Assembly: GCA_030706685.1 (NCBI GenBank)
Contig: JAUZOA010000028.1
Location: forward strand, 1 to 56,354
DNA length: 56,354 nt
From: Bacteroidota bacterium
GTDB lineage: Bacteria; Bacteroidota; Bacteroidia; Chitinophagales; Chitinophagaceae
Reading direction: 5' to 3'
Shown piece after piece: positions 25,534 to 35,605 of this stretch (its first letter is position 1; each line of letters starts with the position of its first letter). The position numbers were made by a program, and so were the translations under genes. The notes below the pieces were generated by a model, which searched no databases, was not told the origin of the DNA, and saw only the letters and a program-made list of their open reading frames with translations.

Positions 25534-26025
25534 CTATTCCCGGTTTAAGCGGAAGAACATCCAGCGGGTCGCAGCGTAGATAAGATACCCTGCTATTCCT
25601 CCAGAAGTATTTAATATCAGATCATCTACATCAAAGACACCGATCCCGGTGAATAATTGTGTTGATTCAAATAAAAGGCTGAGAAGAAAGACTGCCCCCG
25701 TAAGCTTAAGAAAATTTTTAAAAAGGGGAAATAAAAGCGGCAGCAAAATCCCGAGTGGAATGAACCCGACAATATTCCCGCCTATATTCCAGTAACTATA
25801 TTCTGTAGATACCCTTTTGGAAGAAAACAAGCGAATAGTAAAGAAAGGATGCAGGTTGGCATGTTCCCATCCGTCACTGACCTTATAGTTTTTATATTCA
25901 TGCGCGAAATAATGCTTGTAATAGCCGGGGGTTTTTTTGAACAGGATATATTTGGTGAGTACAAGGAGACAGAATACCAGCGCCGCCCATAACAAAATTC
26001 TTGTTACTTTATTGTCCCCGTTCAT
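25534..26025 (-). CDS. VanZ-like family membrane protein
   Basis: A 163-residue protein with four predicted membrane helices (about 8-26, 83-104, 106-124 and 136-153). The 'NIGGNIVGFIPLGILLPLLF' and 'ESTQLFTGIGVFDVDDLILNTSGGIAGYLI' segments are the VanZ-like signature. VanZ confers low-level teicoplanin resistance in one enterococcal cluster; most chromosomal homologues have no established role, so no resistance is implied. Confidence 0.88.
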   Translation of the reverse strand: MNGDNKVTRILLWAALVFCLLVLTKYILFKKTPGYYKHYFAHEYKNYKVSDGWEHANLHPFFTIRLFSSKRVSTEYSYWNIGGNIVGFIPLGILLPLLFPLFKNFLKLTGAVFLLSLLFESTQLFTGIGVFDVDDLILNTSGGIAGYLIYAATRWMFFRLNRE

Positions 26026-26158
26026 TATTCATGATTTTAATTACCCTTTAGGAATGCCATCCTATAAACGGGCAATTTATGAAATTGTTTTACGGGGGCC
26101 CGCCATCCTGTCCCTTGCCGGTCTCATTGTAAGAGAATCCGCTACCGCGACAATAAGA

Positions 26159-26464
26159 TCATTTCAATTTTTTTCCGACTTCTGCAAGGTTGGCTTTCCC
26201 AAGGTCTTCGCCAAGCATGACAGGATGAAACTCTACATCGGCGCCAAAAATAACAAACCAGGGTTCACCGAATGCCGGCATTTGTGAAACCTGCTCCATG
26301 TTAATAATGAGCAACGCGGTACGCTTACCATTGATTTCAGCAAAATAAGCGGCTTCAGGCCTTGTTTCTCCCAATATAGCCTGCATTCTTTTGTCTACTG
26401 AACCATCTTTTACATAGCTGCTAAAAGGCTCATGCGGAACGGTAATTTTTAATAAAAAGCGCAT
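26159..26464 (-). CDS. Small hypothetical protein, possibly ferredoxin-like (dimeric alpha/beta barrel) fold
   Basis: A 101-residue soluble protein beginning 'MRFLLKITVPHEPFSSYVKDGS'. The order strand (RFLLKITV), helix (VDKRMQAILGE), strand (EAAYFAEING), strand (RTALLIINM), helix, and 'WFVIFGADVEFHPVMLGEDLGKA' suits an alpha/beta barrel of the ABM/muconolactone-isomerase type. Fold and function are inference. The gene stands alone. Confidence 0.65.
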   Translation of the reverse strand: MRFLLKITVPHEPFSSYVKDGSVDKRMQAILGETRPEAAYFAEINGKRTALLIINMEQVSQMPAFGEPWFVIFGADVEFHPVMLGEDLGKANLAEVGKKLK

Positions 26465-26739
26465 AGATTAATTTTTTGAGGTTAATTAAACTATGTACTT
26501 ATACGGGGAATATGAAAAACAGGTTTTCTTTTCCGGGGCGATTTTATTTGATACCGGGCAGCCATATTCCGGGCCTTACAACCATTTACCGGTAAGCTGC
26601 ATTGAATAAATGGACAGCTTTACGGGAAGAATCCCCCGCTACCAGCAACCAGGTATATTATCTTCTTCTTAAATCCTGCTGCAACAGCAAAAGTTTAATG
26701 CCAATGAAATAGTTTTATATAAATTACTTTTACAACAGG

Positions 26740-29280
26740 ATGGATACACGAAGAGAATTTCTTAAAAAAGCTTCGCTGCTTTCGGGTGGTGCAGGACTAT
26801 TGCATGTATTGCCGGCATCCATTGCAAAAGCCCTCGCCATTGACCCTGTTCCCGGCAGCACCTGGCTGGATGCAGAACATATCGTATTGCTGATGCAGGA
26901 GAACCGCTCATTTGACCATACCTACGGAACATTGCAGGGTGTTCGCGGTTTTAATGATCCACGCGCTATTACATTGCCCAATAAGAACCTGGTGTGGCTG
27001 CAATCCAATAAAGAAGGCGATACCTATTGCCCTTTTCGTTTTGATATCAAAGACACCAAAATTACCTGGATGGATTCTCTTCCTCATGGCTGGGCAGACC
27101 AGGTAGATGCGAGAAATAACGGGAAATATGACAGGTGGCTCGATGCCAAACATTCGGGAAGAAAGGAATATGCAGGGATGCCGCTCACTATGGGATATTA
27201 TACACGTGCGGATATACCTTTCTATTATTCCCTGGCCGATGCGTTCACCGTATGTGATCAGCACTTCTGCTCTTCACTGACCGGTACTACACCCAACAGG
27301 CTATATTTCTGGACAGGTACTGTAAGGGAGCAGCAAAACGGGGATACTCTTGCACGTGTATGGAACGAGGATGCTGATTACAATACGATGGTAAGCTGGA
27401 CCACTTTTCCCGAGCGTCTCGAACAACATGGCATATCCTGGAAGATATATCAAAATGAGATTGGTGCCGGCGTTGGGTTTGAAGGCGAAGAAGATGCCTG
27501 GCTCTCTAATTTTGGAGATAATGCTATTGAATATTTTACCCAATTCAATGTAAAACTATCTCCCGGCTATATTGCTAACCTGCCCAAAGCGGCTGCCTTG
27601 CTAAAAGAGGAAATAAAAAAGCAGGAACTGAAACTTCAATCAGTACCCGCTGCGTCCAAAGAGGCAAAAGAATTAAAACAATATATTGATTACCTGGTAA
27701 AGAGCCTTGCTATAAATGCAGAGGATCAGAAAAACTACACACAGGAAAAATTTGAGCAATTATCACAGCATGAAAAGAACCTTCACAAGAGAGCTTTTGC
27801 CACCAACAGGAACGATCCCGATTATCACCGGCTTGATTCCTTACTATATAAAGATGAAAACGCTGAACGGGAAGTAAAAGTTCCCAAAGGAGACCTGCTG
27901 CACCAGTTCCGCGAGGATGTAAAAAACGGTACCCTGCCAACAGTTTCCTGGCTGGTAGCTCCGCAAAATTTTTCCGATCATCCTTCTTCCGCCTGGTATG
28001 GCGCCTGGTATATCAGCGAAGTGATGGATATCCTTACCGGGAACCCGGAAGTATGGAAAAAGACTGTCTTTATTCTTACCTATGATGAGAACGACGGTTA
28101 TTTTGATCATGTACCTCCTTTTGTCGCCCCGCATCCGCATAAAAAAGATACCGGTTTAACATCCAAAGGAATTGACACCGGCGTTGATTATATTACAGGC
28201 ATCGAACAGCAGACGATAAAGGATCATGCCCGGGAGAGCCCAATCGGTCTTGGTTACCGGGTACCACTGGTCATTGCGTCTCCCTGGAGCCGAGGCGGAT
28301 GGGTGAATTCGGAAGTATTTGATCATACATCCACCCTGCAGTTTCTTGAAAAATTTGTAAGCCATAAAAAGGGGAAAAAGATTGAAGAACCTAATATCAG
28401 CGCCTGGCGTCGCACCGTATGTGGTGATCTTACTTCAGTTTTCAGACCGTATACTAATGAAAAAACAGGCAGCCCGGATTTCCTGAAGCGGGATGAATTT
28501 GTAGAAAGCATCCATAAGGCCCAGTTCAGGAATATCCCTTCCAATTATAAACGATTAGGGCAGGATGAGATTGACCAGATCAATAAACAGCCGCATTTAT
28601 CCCCTTTCATGCCGGTACAGGAAAAAGGTATCCGTCCATCCTGTGCGTTGCCTTATGAGCTATATGCAGAAGGAAAACTCAGTCCGGACAAACAATCGTT
28701 TGAAATATCATTGAGTGCAGGCAAACAATTTTTTGGCGCTGCTTCGGCTGGTTCGCCTTTTCATATCTATGCGCCGGGCAGGTATTTACAGGAGGATGTA
28801 AGGACATGGGCTTATGCAGTAGCCGCAGGTGATATAATTACAGACCAATGGGTCATCAGCAATTTTGATAACAACAAGTATCATTTGCAGGTATATGGCC
28901 CTAATGGCTTTTTTCGTGAGTTTGGCGGCAATGCGAACGATCCGCTTGCTGATATGACTTGCGCGTATGAGCAGGATAAAAAAAGCAAACTGAAGCTGAC
29001 AGGAAATATTATTCTCCGGGTAAGTAACAAAGAGAAAAAAGCTCAGGTCATTACGGTTACGGATAATGCATACAAAACAGGCTCCCGCACAGAGCAGCTC
29101 GGAGCTGCAGGTTTATCTCATTCGCAGTTGGCTATTGTCGTCAATACAGGCAAGAGCTTTGGCTGGTATGATTTTACAGTAAGAATAAAGGGGAATGCGG
29201 AATTTGAAAGAAGATATGCGGGAAGAGTGGAGACGGGAAGAGACACTAAGACTGACCCGTTGATGGGACGAGTCATCTAA
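26740..29280 (+). CDS. Phospholipase C, phosphocholine-specific (Tat-exported)
   Basis: An 846-residue protein with a Tat signal (MDTRREFLKKASLLSGGAG). The phosphoesterase domain (about 45-520) starts with 'HIVLLMQENRSFDHTYGTLQGVRGFND', contains 'CDQHFCSSLTGTTPNRLYFWTG' and 'FILTYDENDGYFDHVPPFVAP', and resembles non-haemolytic phospholipase C of Pseudomonas and the acid-phosphatase AcpA group. The C-terminal third has two Ig-like domains of the bacterial phospholipase C C-terminal type ('PFHIYAPGR', 'SFGWYDFTVRIKG'). It splits phosphodiester head groups outside the cytoplasm. A 275-bp gene-free gap precedes it. Confidence 0.93.
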   Translation: MDTRREFLKKASLLSGGAGLLHVLPASIAKALAIDPVPGSTWLDAEHIVLLMQENRSFDHTYGTLQGVRGFNDPRAITLPNKNLVWLQSNKEGDTYCPFRFDIKDTKITWMDSLPHGWADQVDARNNGKYDRWLDAKHSGRKEYAGMPLTMGYYTRADIPFYYSLADAFTVCDQHFCSSLTGTTPNRLYFWTGTVREQQNGDTLARVWNEDADYNTMVSWTTFPERLEQHGISWKIYQNEIGAGVGFEGEEDAWLSNFGDNAIEYFTQFNVKLSPGYIANLPKAAALLKEEIKKQELKLQSVPAASKEAKELKQYIDYLVKSLAINAEDQKNYTQEKFEQLSQHEKNLHKRAFATNRNDPDYHRLDSLLYKDENAEREVKVPKGDLLHQFREDVKNGTLPTVSWLVAPQNFSDHPSSAWYGAWYISEVMDILTGNPEVWKKTVFILTYDENDGYFDHVPPFVAPHPHKKDTGLTSKGIDTGVDYITGIEQQTIKDHARESPIGLGYRVPLVIASPWSRGGWVNSEVFDHTSTLQFLEKFVSHKKGKKIEEPNISAWRRTVCGDLTSVFRPYTNEKTGSPDFLKRDEFVESIHKAQFRNIPSNYKRLGQDEIDQINKQPHLSPFMPVQEKGIRPSCALPYELYAEGKLSPDKQSFEISLSAGKQFFGAASAGSPFHIYAPGRYLQEDVRTWAYAVAAGDIITDQWVISNFDNNKYHLQVYGPNGFFREFGGNANDPLADMTCAYEQDKKSKLKLTGNIILRVSNKEKKAQVITVTDNAYKTGSRTEQLGAAGLSHSQLAIVVNTGKSFGWYDFTVRIKGNAEFERRYAGRVETGRDTKTDPLMGRVI

Positions 29281-29293
29281 AACTTAAGGCACG

Positions 29294-29482
29294 TTAAGCC
29301 GGGAGAACAGGCCCATAATGAAGTTTCCTGCTTCTTATTTCCTTACCGGGGAAAAGAACATCCTGCGCTGTTTCATAACCATTATCAGCTACCTGTTTCA
29401 ATTTTCGCCGGGTGCTTATTTTACGTGATACAAAAAAACCAACGCCCGTAAGTGTGACCAATATGTTTAAAGCCTTTTTCAT
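29294..29482 (-). CDS. Small membrane-anchored hypothetical protein
   Basis: A 62-residue protein with one N-terminal membrane segment (MKKALNILVTLTGVGFFV) followed by a basic tail (SRKISTRRKLKQVADNGYETAQDVLFPGK). The 'RRKLKQVADNGYETA.DVLFP' motif looks like a conserved small Bacteroidota protein I have seen unnamed. Converges with the phospholipase C gene, 13 bp apart. Confidence 0.6.
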   Translation of the reverse strand: MKKALNILVTLTGVGFFVSRKISTRRKLKQVADNGYETAQDVLFPGKEIRSRKLHYGPVLPA

Positions 29483-29579
29483 GTTACCCTATATGGCAAA
29501 TGCTGTACCACTTATTAAAAAGAGAAAGAACTCATTGATTTTTTCTTTCCGTTCATAAAAAAATAATATGGAAAGAGAA

Positions 29580-29906
29580 TCATGAAAGTGAATTAACCCA
29601 TGAAAGAGTATTCTCTCCGTGGGCCAATTTGGTGCAGGTAAAAGCGAAGCAAGTGGTAAATGATAATGAAATGATCTCATCGTTCCCGCGAATATCCATA
29701 CACCCGCTCAGGTAAGCTTCGATGGAAGAAGTGTTCACCGCGTTCCAGCCAGAGGGCATAGGTTCATAACAATACCCGGTATCATACCGCCTGTGGGCAA
29801 GCTTTTCCACCAGGTTTTTTAAAAATGGGGCTTCATCCAGTGTAAGGGAGACGGCCAAAGGAGAGCCGTTCTCTGGTGTGCCGGGTTCATAATTTTCATT
29901 TCTCAT
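29580..29906 (-). CDS. Hypothetical protein
   Basis: A 108-residue ORF starting MRNENYEPGTPENGSPLAVSL. No signal peptide, membrane helix or known motif. The middle (about 20-75: 'APFLKNLVEKLAHRRYDTGYCYEPMPSGWNAVNTSSIEAYLSGCMDI') reads like real protein. The end (about 80-108) is less convincing, so a frame disruption near the end is possible. Confidence 0.4.
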   Translation of the reverse strand: MRNENYEPGTPENGSPLAVSLTLDEAPFLKNLVEKLAHRRYDTGYCYEPMPSGWNAVNTSSIEAYLSGCMDIRGNDEIISLSFTTCFAFTCTKLAHGENTLSWVNSLS

Positions 29907-30141
29907 ATATTCTGGTTTTAATGATTATTCAAGTGTTTTTTTACCGGGATTATTTTCTTCTTGCCGGGACAACATGAAGTAAAGACAGAAACTGGCCGAA
30001 AAAAATAGAGTATTATATCATTCGGCCGTAAAAAATAGACCCGGCAGCATGTAGAATAATGACTACTCGTCTCCGTATTGAAAAAAGGTCAAACCCGCCA
30101 CCGGGATATCGGGGTAACGGATAAGGTGTTAAATTCATCGC

Positions 30142-32307
30142 ATGAAAAGAAAAGCCTGGCTCTCCCCGGTGATTTATATCCTGTTTATTTCTCCTGCCTT
30201 TTCCCAGGCCGTTGCCATACATTTTTCCGCCTCTTCACCACAGGAGGCGTATGCGGCCGGCCAGTTGCGTGAGACTTTGATAAAAAAAGGTTACTCTGTA
30301 AGAGAATCGCCGGCAGACTATGAGATCAGTCTTTCCGTCAATGCAAAACAGCTGGGAACTGAGGCATTTTCTGTGCTTGCAGCCGGTAAAAGGATCATGA
30401 TCACTGGCGGAGATGAACGGGGTCTTATCTATGGCAGCCTTTCACTGACCGAGGACCTGGATAACGGCATACCCCTTCAACATTGCAAAGCAAAAAGTGA
30501 AAAGCCCAAACTTCCCTTTCGCGCTATTAAATTTGATCTCCCCTGGGATACTTACCGGCATAGCTACGCGCTCGATCTGCATGACCAAACCTGCAGGGAT
30601 ACAAGTTTCTGGAAGGCCTTTCTCGATATGATGGTGGCCAATCGTTTCAATAGCCTGAGCTTATGGAACCTGCATCCTTATACATTCATGATCAAACCCG
30701 GGAATTTCCCGGAAGCAAGCCCTTTCCCCGATGAGGAGTTAAAAGAATGGCAGCGGCTGTTTCATACTATTTTCCGGATGGCGAGGGAACGGGCTATCGA
30801 CACCTATGTCGTTCCCTTCAACATTTTCGTGACCCCGGAGTTTGCCAAAGCGCACCGGGTGGCGATAGACAACTTGCAGCATGATTTCTTTGTGAGAGGT
30901 GATACATCTGAAATTATCAAACGATATACAAGGGAATGTGTCACCCAGTTACTGAATGAATATCCTGATCTTTCGGGGATCGGTCTTACACTCGGTGAAG
31001 GCATGGGCGGCATGACACCGCAACAGCGTGAAGACTGGATAAAAGAAACGGTCATTGAGGGCATGAGGCTGGCCAGCCGGAAATCCAGGCTGATTCACCG
31101 GATCCCATTCTCCGCCAACACCGAGTCACTGGGCCCTACCAGTATTGAGACCGAACAGTTGACCCGTAAGGCTATTGAAGAAGAAGCGGATCTTGGTTTT
31201 ACAGAAGGCCCTGTCTGGGCCGATCTTAAATTCAACTGGTCGCATGCGCACTCTACAACTCAACTAATAAAAGTGCATGGCGGTAAATTATATGATACTT
31301 ATTTTAAACCTGAGCCCACAAAATATAAGATCACATGGACAGCCCGCAATGAAGATTTCTTCTGTCTTCGCTGGGGAGTCCCTGGCTTTATACGCCGGCA
31401 TATCATTCAAAATACACATTCATACGTTGGCGGGTATTTCATAGGGTCGGAAACTTATATTCCTGCCAAAGATTACTTTACAAAAGACAGCACTGCTCTC
31501 CCCTGGAAATACGCATTCGAACGTCAATGGTTATTTTATAAACTATGGGGAAGATTATTATATGATCCCGCTACACCGGATGATGTATTCAGGGCAGCGT
31601 TTATCCGCCGGTACGGAAAACAAGGCAATAACCTGCTGGAAGCCTCTGCATTGGCAGGCGCAACTCCTCTTCGTCTTGCTTCGGATTTTGATCTTGGCTG
31701 GGACTTTACATTATACAGTGAGGGAATGATGGCTCTCGACACTAAAACCAAAAGAGTAGATTATATTTCCGCTGACAGGCTGATCAATCAACCTCCTCTT
31801 GATACAGATTATATATCCATTGCCAATTATGTGAATAAGATTTCTTCGGGTCGTTCATTTGCAAAAAGCAAAGTCACGCCTCCCCTCCTTGCCGGGATGC
31901 TTGAAAAAGATTGTCAAAAAGCGCTGGCACTTGTCAAATCAATCAATACAACCACCGATAAAGCTTTAGTGTATGAAGTCGCCGACATACGAACATGGGC
32001 CTTCCTCGGATTGCACCTGGCAGAAAAATTAAGAGGCGCCGTCGCCTTGCAGACTTACCGGCTGAAAGGGGGCGAAAAAAATAAGCAAATGGCGATAAGT
32101 CATTTTGAAAAAGCACTTCATTACTGGGATGAAGTAATAAGCATTACCCGGCCGTTGTACAACGATATGCCATTGGTCCATTACAGCGAGCAGGACGGTA
32201 AATCATGGAAAGAAAATTACGGGCTGCGCTTTCATTGGGAAAAGCTGAGGCCGGCTGTGGCTAAAGATATTGAAACAGCCCAAAAAGCAGTAGTGACCAA
32301 AAATTAG
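30142..32307 (+). CDS. Secreted glycoside-hydrolase-like protein with GH67/GH20-type N-terminal domain
   Basis: A 721-residue exported protein (signal peptide MKRKAWLSPVIYILFISPAFSQ). Residues about 25-125 form an alpha/beta domain of the type found N-terminal in GH67 alpha-glucuronidases and GH20 hexosaminidases ('SSPQEAYAAGQLRETLIKKGYSV', 'ITGGDERGLIYGSLSLTEDL'). A TIM-barrel-like middle follows ('MMVANRFNSLSLWNLHPY', 'GIGLTLGEGMGG', 'DLGFTEGPVWADL'). The acidic residues in 'LGEGMGG' and 'FTEGPVW' are catalytic candidates. The C-terminal helical part (about 560-721) is not typical GH67. The substrate is not clear; glucuronoxylan or a related polysaccharide is only a family guess. A chitinase gene converges on it. 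Confidence 0.7.
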   Translation: MKRKAWLSPVIYILFISPAFSQAVAIHFSASSPQEAYAAGQLRETLIKKGYSVRESPADYEISLSVNAKQLGTEAFSVLAAGKRIMITGGDERGLIYGSLSLTEDLDNGIPLQHCKAKSEKPKLPFRAIKFDLPWDTYRHSYALDLHDQTCRDTSFWKAFLDMMVANRFNSLSLWNLHPYTFMIKPGNFPEASPFPDEELKEWQRLFHTIFRMARERAIDTYVVPFNIFVTPEFAKAHRVAIDNLQHDFFVRGDTSEIIKRYTRECVTQLLNEYPDLSGIGLTLGEGMGGMTPQQREDWIKETVIEGMRLASRKSRLIHRIPFSANTESLGPTSIETEQLTRKAIEEEADLGFTEGPVWADLKFNWSHAHSTTQLIKVHGGKLYDTYFKPEPTKYKITWTARNEDFFCLRWGVPGFIRRHIIQNTHSYVGGYFIGSETYIPAKDYFTKDSTALPWKYAFERQWLFYKLWGRLLYDPATPDDVFRAAFIRRYGKQGNNLLEASALAGATPLRLASDFDLGWDFTLYSEGMMALDTKTKRVDYISADRLINQPPLDTDYISIANYVNKISSGRSFAKSKVTPPLLAGMLEKDCQKALALVKSINTTTDKALVYEVADIRTWAFLGLHLAEKLRGAVALQTYRLKGGEKNKQMAISHFEKALHYWDEVISITRPLYNDMPLVHYSEQDGKSWKENYGLRFHWEKLRPAVAKDIETAQKAVVTKN

Positions 32308-32324
32308 CGGGAATACAAAAGAGA

Positions 32325-33419
32325 TCATTTTTCTTCTTCCAATTTGGTCCGGTACATTACATCCAGCAGACCGTGATCAAATTTATCATCCACCAATTGC
32401 CAGAACATGATGCCATTTAAATTACGATCGATGGCGTATTTGGTCTTCAAACGAATGGAAACGCTGTCATCGTAGGTGGCCAGCAACTGGCGGGCTGCAT
32501 TAAATGCATAGGGAGCTTTAGCCGTTTCATCCCAATGTGATACAAAACCGTTCTCCACCGATATGCTGTCATATAATTTTGAATAAGATATGCCCCGGTA
32601 AAAACTGGTAGACCGGTAAAGGCCGTTATCAATACTGTCGGTCACTTTAAAAAAACGAGCGTAAAATGCCGCGCCAATTACTATTTTATTGGCAGGAACC
32701 CCGGCTGCCATTATCCTGTTGACTGCATTATCGGTGGATTGCTTTTGTTGCGGTGTGGAATACAAGGGCGTATGATGCCCGCTTACCGTACTGAATCCAT
32801 GTACCAGGTCATAGCTCATAATATTGACCCGGTCGGCTTTCCGCATTACTTTTTTCCATTCAACTGATGAATCAATGAACAAGTCGAAACCGCCTGCCGC
32901 GAAACTGATCTCATATTTCTTTCCTAACTTTTTACGTAAGGATCCAATGAGTGAAGTAAAATTTCTTTTGTCATCCGATGAATAAGTATGTCCCGGGAAT
33001 CCCGCGATAGCGGGGTATTCCCAATCAAGATCAATTCCATCAGTATTGAAATATTTCATCAATCCTTTGACAGAGCGTGCAAATTGCCTCCTGCCTTTTG
33101 GGGTACTGAAGACCTCCGAACAATCCTTACAACCACCCCAGCCCCCTAACGATAAAATAATCTTTAACCCGGGATACTGCTCCTTAAAGGATACCATTTT
33201 TTGAATGCAAGCCGTATCATTCGCATTCCTGACCGACATGCTGTTCCCACTTAAATGAGTGAAAGAGAAAATAAGGTGTGTGAGATCCTTTACAGGAAAA
33301 CTATCCAGTTCCGTCAACCTGCCCGCGAAATACCCGATTACATTCAGTTCTTTCTTTTGGGCCTGGGTATACTGGCACAGGCAAATAATAAAAGCAGCAA
33401 CAATCCCTGATCTCCTCAT
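32325..33419 (-). CDS. GH18 family chitinase-like enzyme
   Basis: A 364-residue exported glycoside hydrolase with a signal peptide (1-20). The TIM-barrel signatures are 'LSLGGWGGCKDC' and the catalytic D-x-x-D-x-D-x-E at residues 127-134 (DGIDLDWE, proton donor Glu134), then 'INIMSYDLVHGF'-like ('VNIMSYDLVHG') and 'GIMFWQLVDD'. GH18 enzymes cleave chitin or other N-acetylglucosamine polymers by substrate-assisted catalysis. Length fits a single catalytic domain with no binding module, so soluble chito-oligosaccharides or accessory use are plausible. Confidence 0.92.
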   Translation of the reverse strand: MRRSGIVAAFIICLCQYTQAQKKELNVIGYFAGRLTELDSFPVKDLTHLIFSFTHLSGNSMSVRNANDTACIQKMVSFKEQYPGLKIILSLGGWGGCKDCSEVFSTPKGRRQFARSVKGLMKYFNTDGIDLDWEYPAIAGFPGHTYSSDDKRNFTSLIGSLRKKLGKKYEISFAAGGFDLFIDSSVEWKKVMRKADRVNIMSYDLVHGFSTVSGHHTPLYSTPQQKQSTDNAVNRIMAAGVPANKIVIGAAFYARFFKVTDSIDNGLYRSTSFYRGISYSKLYDSISVENGFVSHWDETAKAPYAFNAARQLLATYDDSVSIRLKTKYAIDRNLNGIMFWQLVDDKFDHGLLDVMYRTKLEEEK

Positions 33420-34058
33420 GGTGGCATATTTCGTCGTAATATATCGAAAATATGAAGACAGTAGAAATGGGCCGGCGACTGCTAGTATAACAGTTTGCCG
33501 GAAAGTCCGGAAGAAAAAAAGGCTAGTTTGTCAAAACTTACCGTCTTCCAATCTTACGGCTATTTTTAAACTGAAACACTACCCGACGGCCGGTAAAGAA
33601 TTTAAATAAGGATAAATAATAATGAATAACCGGCTGGAAGCTGCCGAAAATTCGTATTTATACTATGTTTCTATCGTAAATTATTAAAAAATAAATCGTA
33701 AGTCTTGCAGGGTTCGGATCGTAGTATTATTTTGTGCTGCCGTACAATTCTACCTTATGAAAAGTGTAATAACCTTAGTCTCAAGAAACATTACCATTTT
33801 ATTGGAATGTTTACTTACCCCAGGCTCCTTCAAAGAAGTTCAGCCACTATTTACACCCATCATCAGGAATAACAGAATCAATACCCGCTGATCATACTGG
33901 CAGTTATTGATCATGTACCGGCTATTCCCAACATCCTTTCAAAAATAAAAACCTGCAAGAAGGGAAACATCCTTCACCAATCAAATCCAGTTGAACCGCT
34001 TCCAATATTTTAGGAAAGATACTCAATAAGAAAATTGATTGTCTTGAAGCAATAATTC
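33420..34058. other. 639-bp gap with a weak promoter and one short ORF
   Basis: TTG (33705-33707) and TTATTTTG (33727-33734) are 19 bp apart, one mismatch from the Bacteroidota promoter. A 44-codon ORF (ATG 33757, stop 33891; MKSVITLVSRNITILLECLL...) starts just after it. It has no motif and its composition is not protein-like, so I do not call it a gene. The promoter could alternatively serve the T9SS type B gene through a long leader of about 320 nt. Confidence 0.3.
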
Positions 34059-35558
34059 ATGGATAAGATTGTAAGGAAAATATTGATCTCGTTCGCTGCT
34101 TTCTTTTTTATACCGGGCGCTGGTATGGTACATGGCCAGGCTGCTTATGTCAATACACAAGAAGGAATTTATCAAATATCTACCGGCGGGGGCAATTGCA
34201 GCCAGGCTTTAATCACTAATGGCTGCGGAACGGATAACAATATCCTGAGCATTGCTGTTTACAAAGACACTATATATTATAACACATGGACCGGTGAATT
34301 AAAACGATTCAAAATTGGTTTCCCCGGAAGTTGCGAGACATTGCTCCAGGGAGGCCCGGCTTATAACGGTCTGACGGTAGACAAGAATGGTATTGTTTAT
34401 ATGACTTACCAGCACCTGGTAAGGTATGATCCTTATAAACATGAGTTGTCTGATCTTGGCACGATGCCCTATGTGAGCGCCGGTGATGTGATGTTCTTCG
34501 AAGACAAACTCCTGATGGCGGGGTATGATCCTTATGACTGGTCAACCGGGATCTTTGAAATAAATATCAACGATCTTTCGGCAAGCAAGCTTTATATGAG
34601 CACACCGGATTTTATCGGGCTATTATCTTATCCCACCCCTTGCGGCAGCAGCCGTTATTTTGGCTTAACCTGTTATAATACCGGCACCACCCAACTCACG
34701 GAACTTGATCTCGCCAATAAAACAATAATCGGTGACGCCTGCTCCATTCCTTTGGATATACTGGATGCGGCAAGCATCACGGAAACCGGGCTGGATGATA
34801 AAGTAACTATTACAGATCTGCAGATTACTAAATCCTGTCAATCGGCAACGGGTTCCGTACAAATAAATGCTGTTTTTCCCGGCGCCGGTACAATCAGCTA
34901 TACATTGGATAATGCCACCACCAATACTACAGGATCGTTCACCGGTATTTCAGCCGGTTCGCATAAGATCAGTGCTGCCGCGCCGGGTGGAACGTGTATG
35001 AATGATACCGCGTTTACCATCGCCGCTCCTTACAAACTGGTTACAAGTATTGAAATTACCAACCCGGATTACTGTTTAAATACGCCTGCAACAGTGCTTA
35101 TTCATGCATCGTCCGTTAATGCCCCGGTTACCTTTACTTTGTCAAATTCAGGTTTGTCCCGGACATCAGGTGATTTCACAGGGCTTCACGGGGGCACCTA
35201 TGACTTTCATATTGCAGATGCCGGCGGCTGCATGAAAGATACTACCATCAATATTGTTGAGAATATTCCCGCAGGCGGATGCAATGATATTTTTATTCCC
35301 AATGCCTTTACTCCCAACAACGACGGGAAGAATGATTTTTTCACCATTGCCCTTCCCTCCTCTTTTAAAGATATCAGCCTGCAGGTATTTAACCGCTGGG
35401 GAGCGGCGGTATGCCAGGCAACAGGGAACAATCTCTCCTGGGATGGAAGTTATAAAGGGGTGCAGCAACCCATCGGCGTATATATTTACAGCCTGAATTA
35501 TAGCGACCGGAACGGGAACCGAAAGATCCTGAAAGGAACATTGACATTGATAAGATAG
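34059..35558 (+). CDS. Secreted beta-propeller/Ig-like protein with T9SS type B (gliding-motility) C-terminal domain
   Basis: A 499-residue exported protein with signal peptide (about 1-26). Residues about 27-260 look like a propeller of Ig-like or WD-like repeats ('YVNTQEGIYQIS', 'VDKNGIVYMTYQHLVRYDP'). Two repeats of a PKD/SprB-like domain follow ('GTISYTLDNATTNTTGSFTGISAGSHKI', 'VTFTLSNSGLSRTSGDFTGLHGGTYDF'). The end (about 410-499) is the T9SS type B C-terminal domain ('IFIPNAFTPNNDGKNDFF', 'LQVFNRWGAAVC', 'GVYIYSLNY', 'GTLTLIR'). It should be secreted by T9SS onto the cell surface. Confidence 0.88.
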   Translation: MDKIVRKILISFAAFFFIPGAGMVHGQAAYVNTQEGIYQISTGGGNCSQALITNGCGTDNNILSIAVYKDTIYYNTWTGELKRFKIGFPGSCETLLQGGPAYNGLTVDKNGIVYMTYQHLVRYDPYKHELSDLGTMPYVSAGDVMFFEDKLLMAGYDPYDWSTGIFEININDLSASKLYMSTPDFIGLLSYPTPCGSSRYFGLTCYNTGTTQLTELDLANKTIIGDACSIPLDILDAASITETGLDDKVTITDLQITKSCQSATGSVQINAVFPGAGTISYTLDNATTNTTGSFTGISAGSHKISAAAPGGTCMNDTAFTIAAPYKLVTSIEITNPDYCLNTPATVLIHASSVNAPVTFTLSNSGLSRTSGDFTGLHGGTYDFHIADAGGCMKDTTINIVENIPAGGCNDIFIPNAFTPNNDGKNDFFTIALPSSFKDISLQVFNRWGAAVCQATGNNLSWDGSYKGVQQPIGVYIYSLNYSDRNGNRKILKGTLTLIR

Positions 35559-35605
35559 CGAGTCCCGTTATTTGTAATAATAGTCAAATCATTACCCGGG
35601 ATTGT

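Noticed and set aside
25534-26025. Glycopeptide resistance function for the VanZ-like gene
   Set aside because: VanZ-like proteins are widespread without resistance roles, and no van cluster genes are present.
33757-33891. 44-codon ORF just after a weak promoter
   Set aside because: The start fits the promoter spacing, but the peptide has no motif and its lower part is typical of non-coding DNA.
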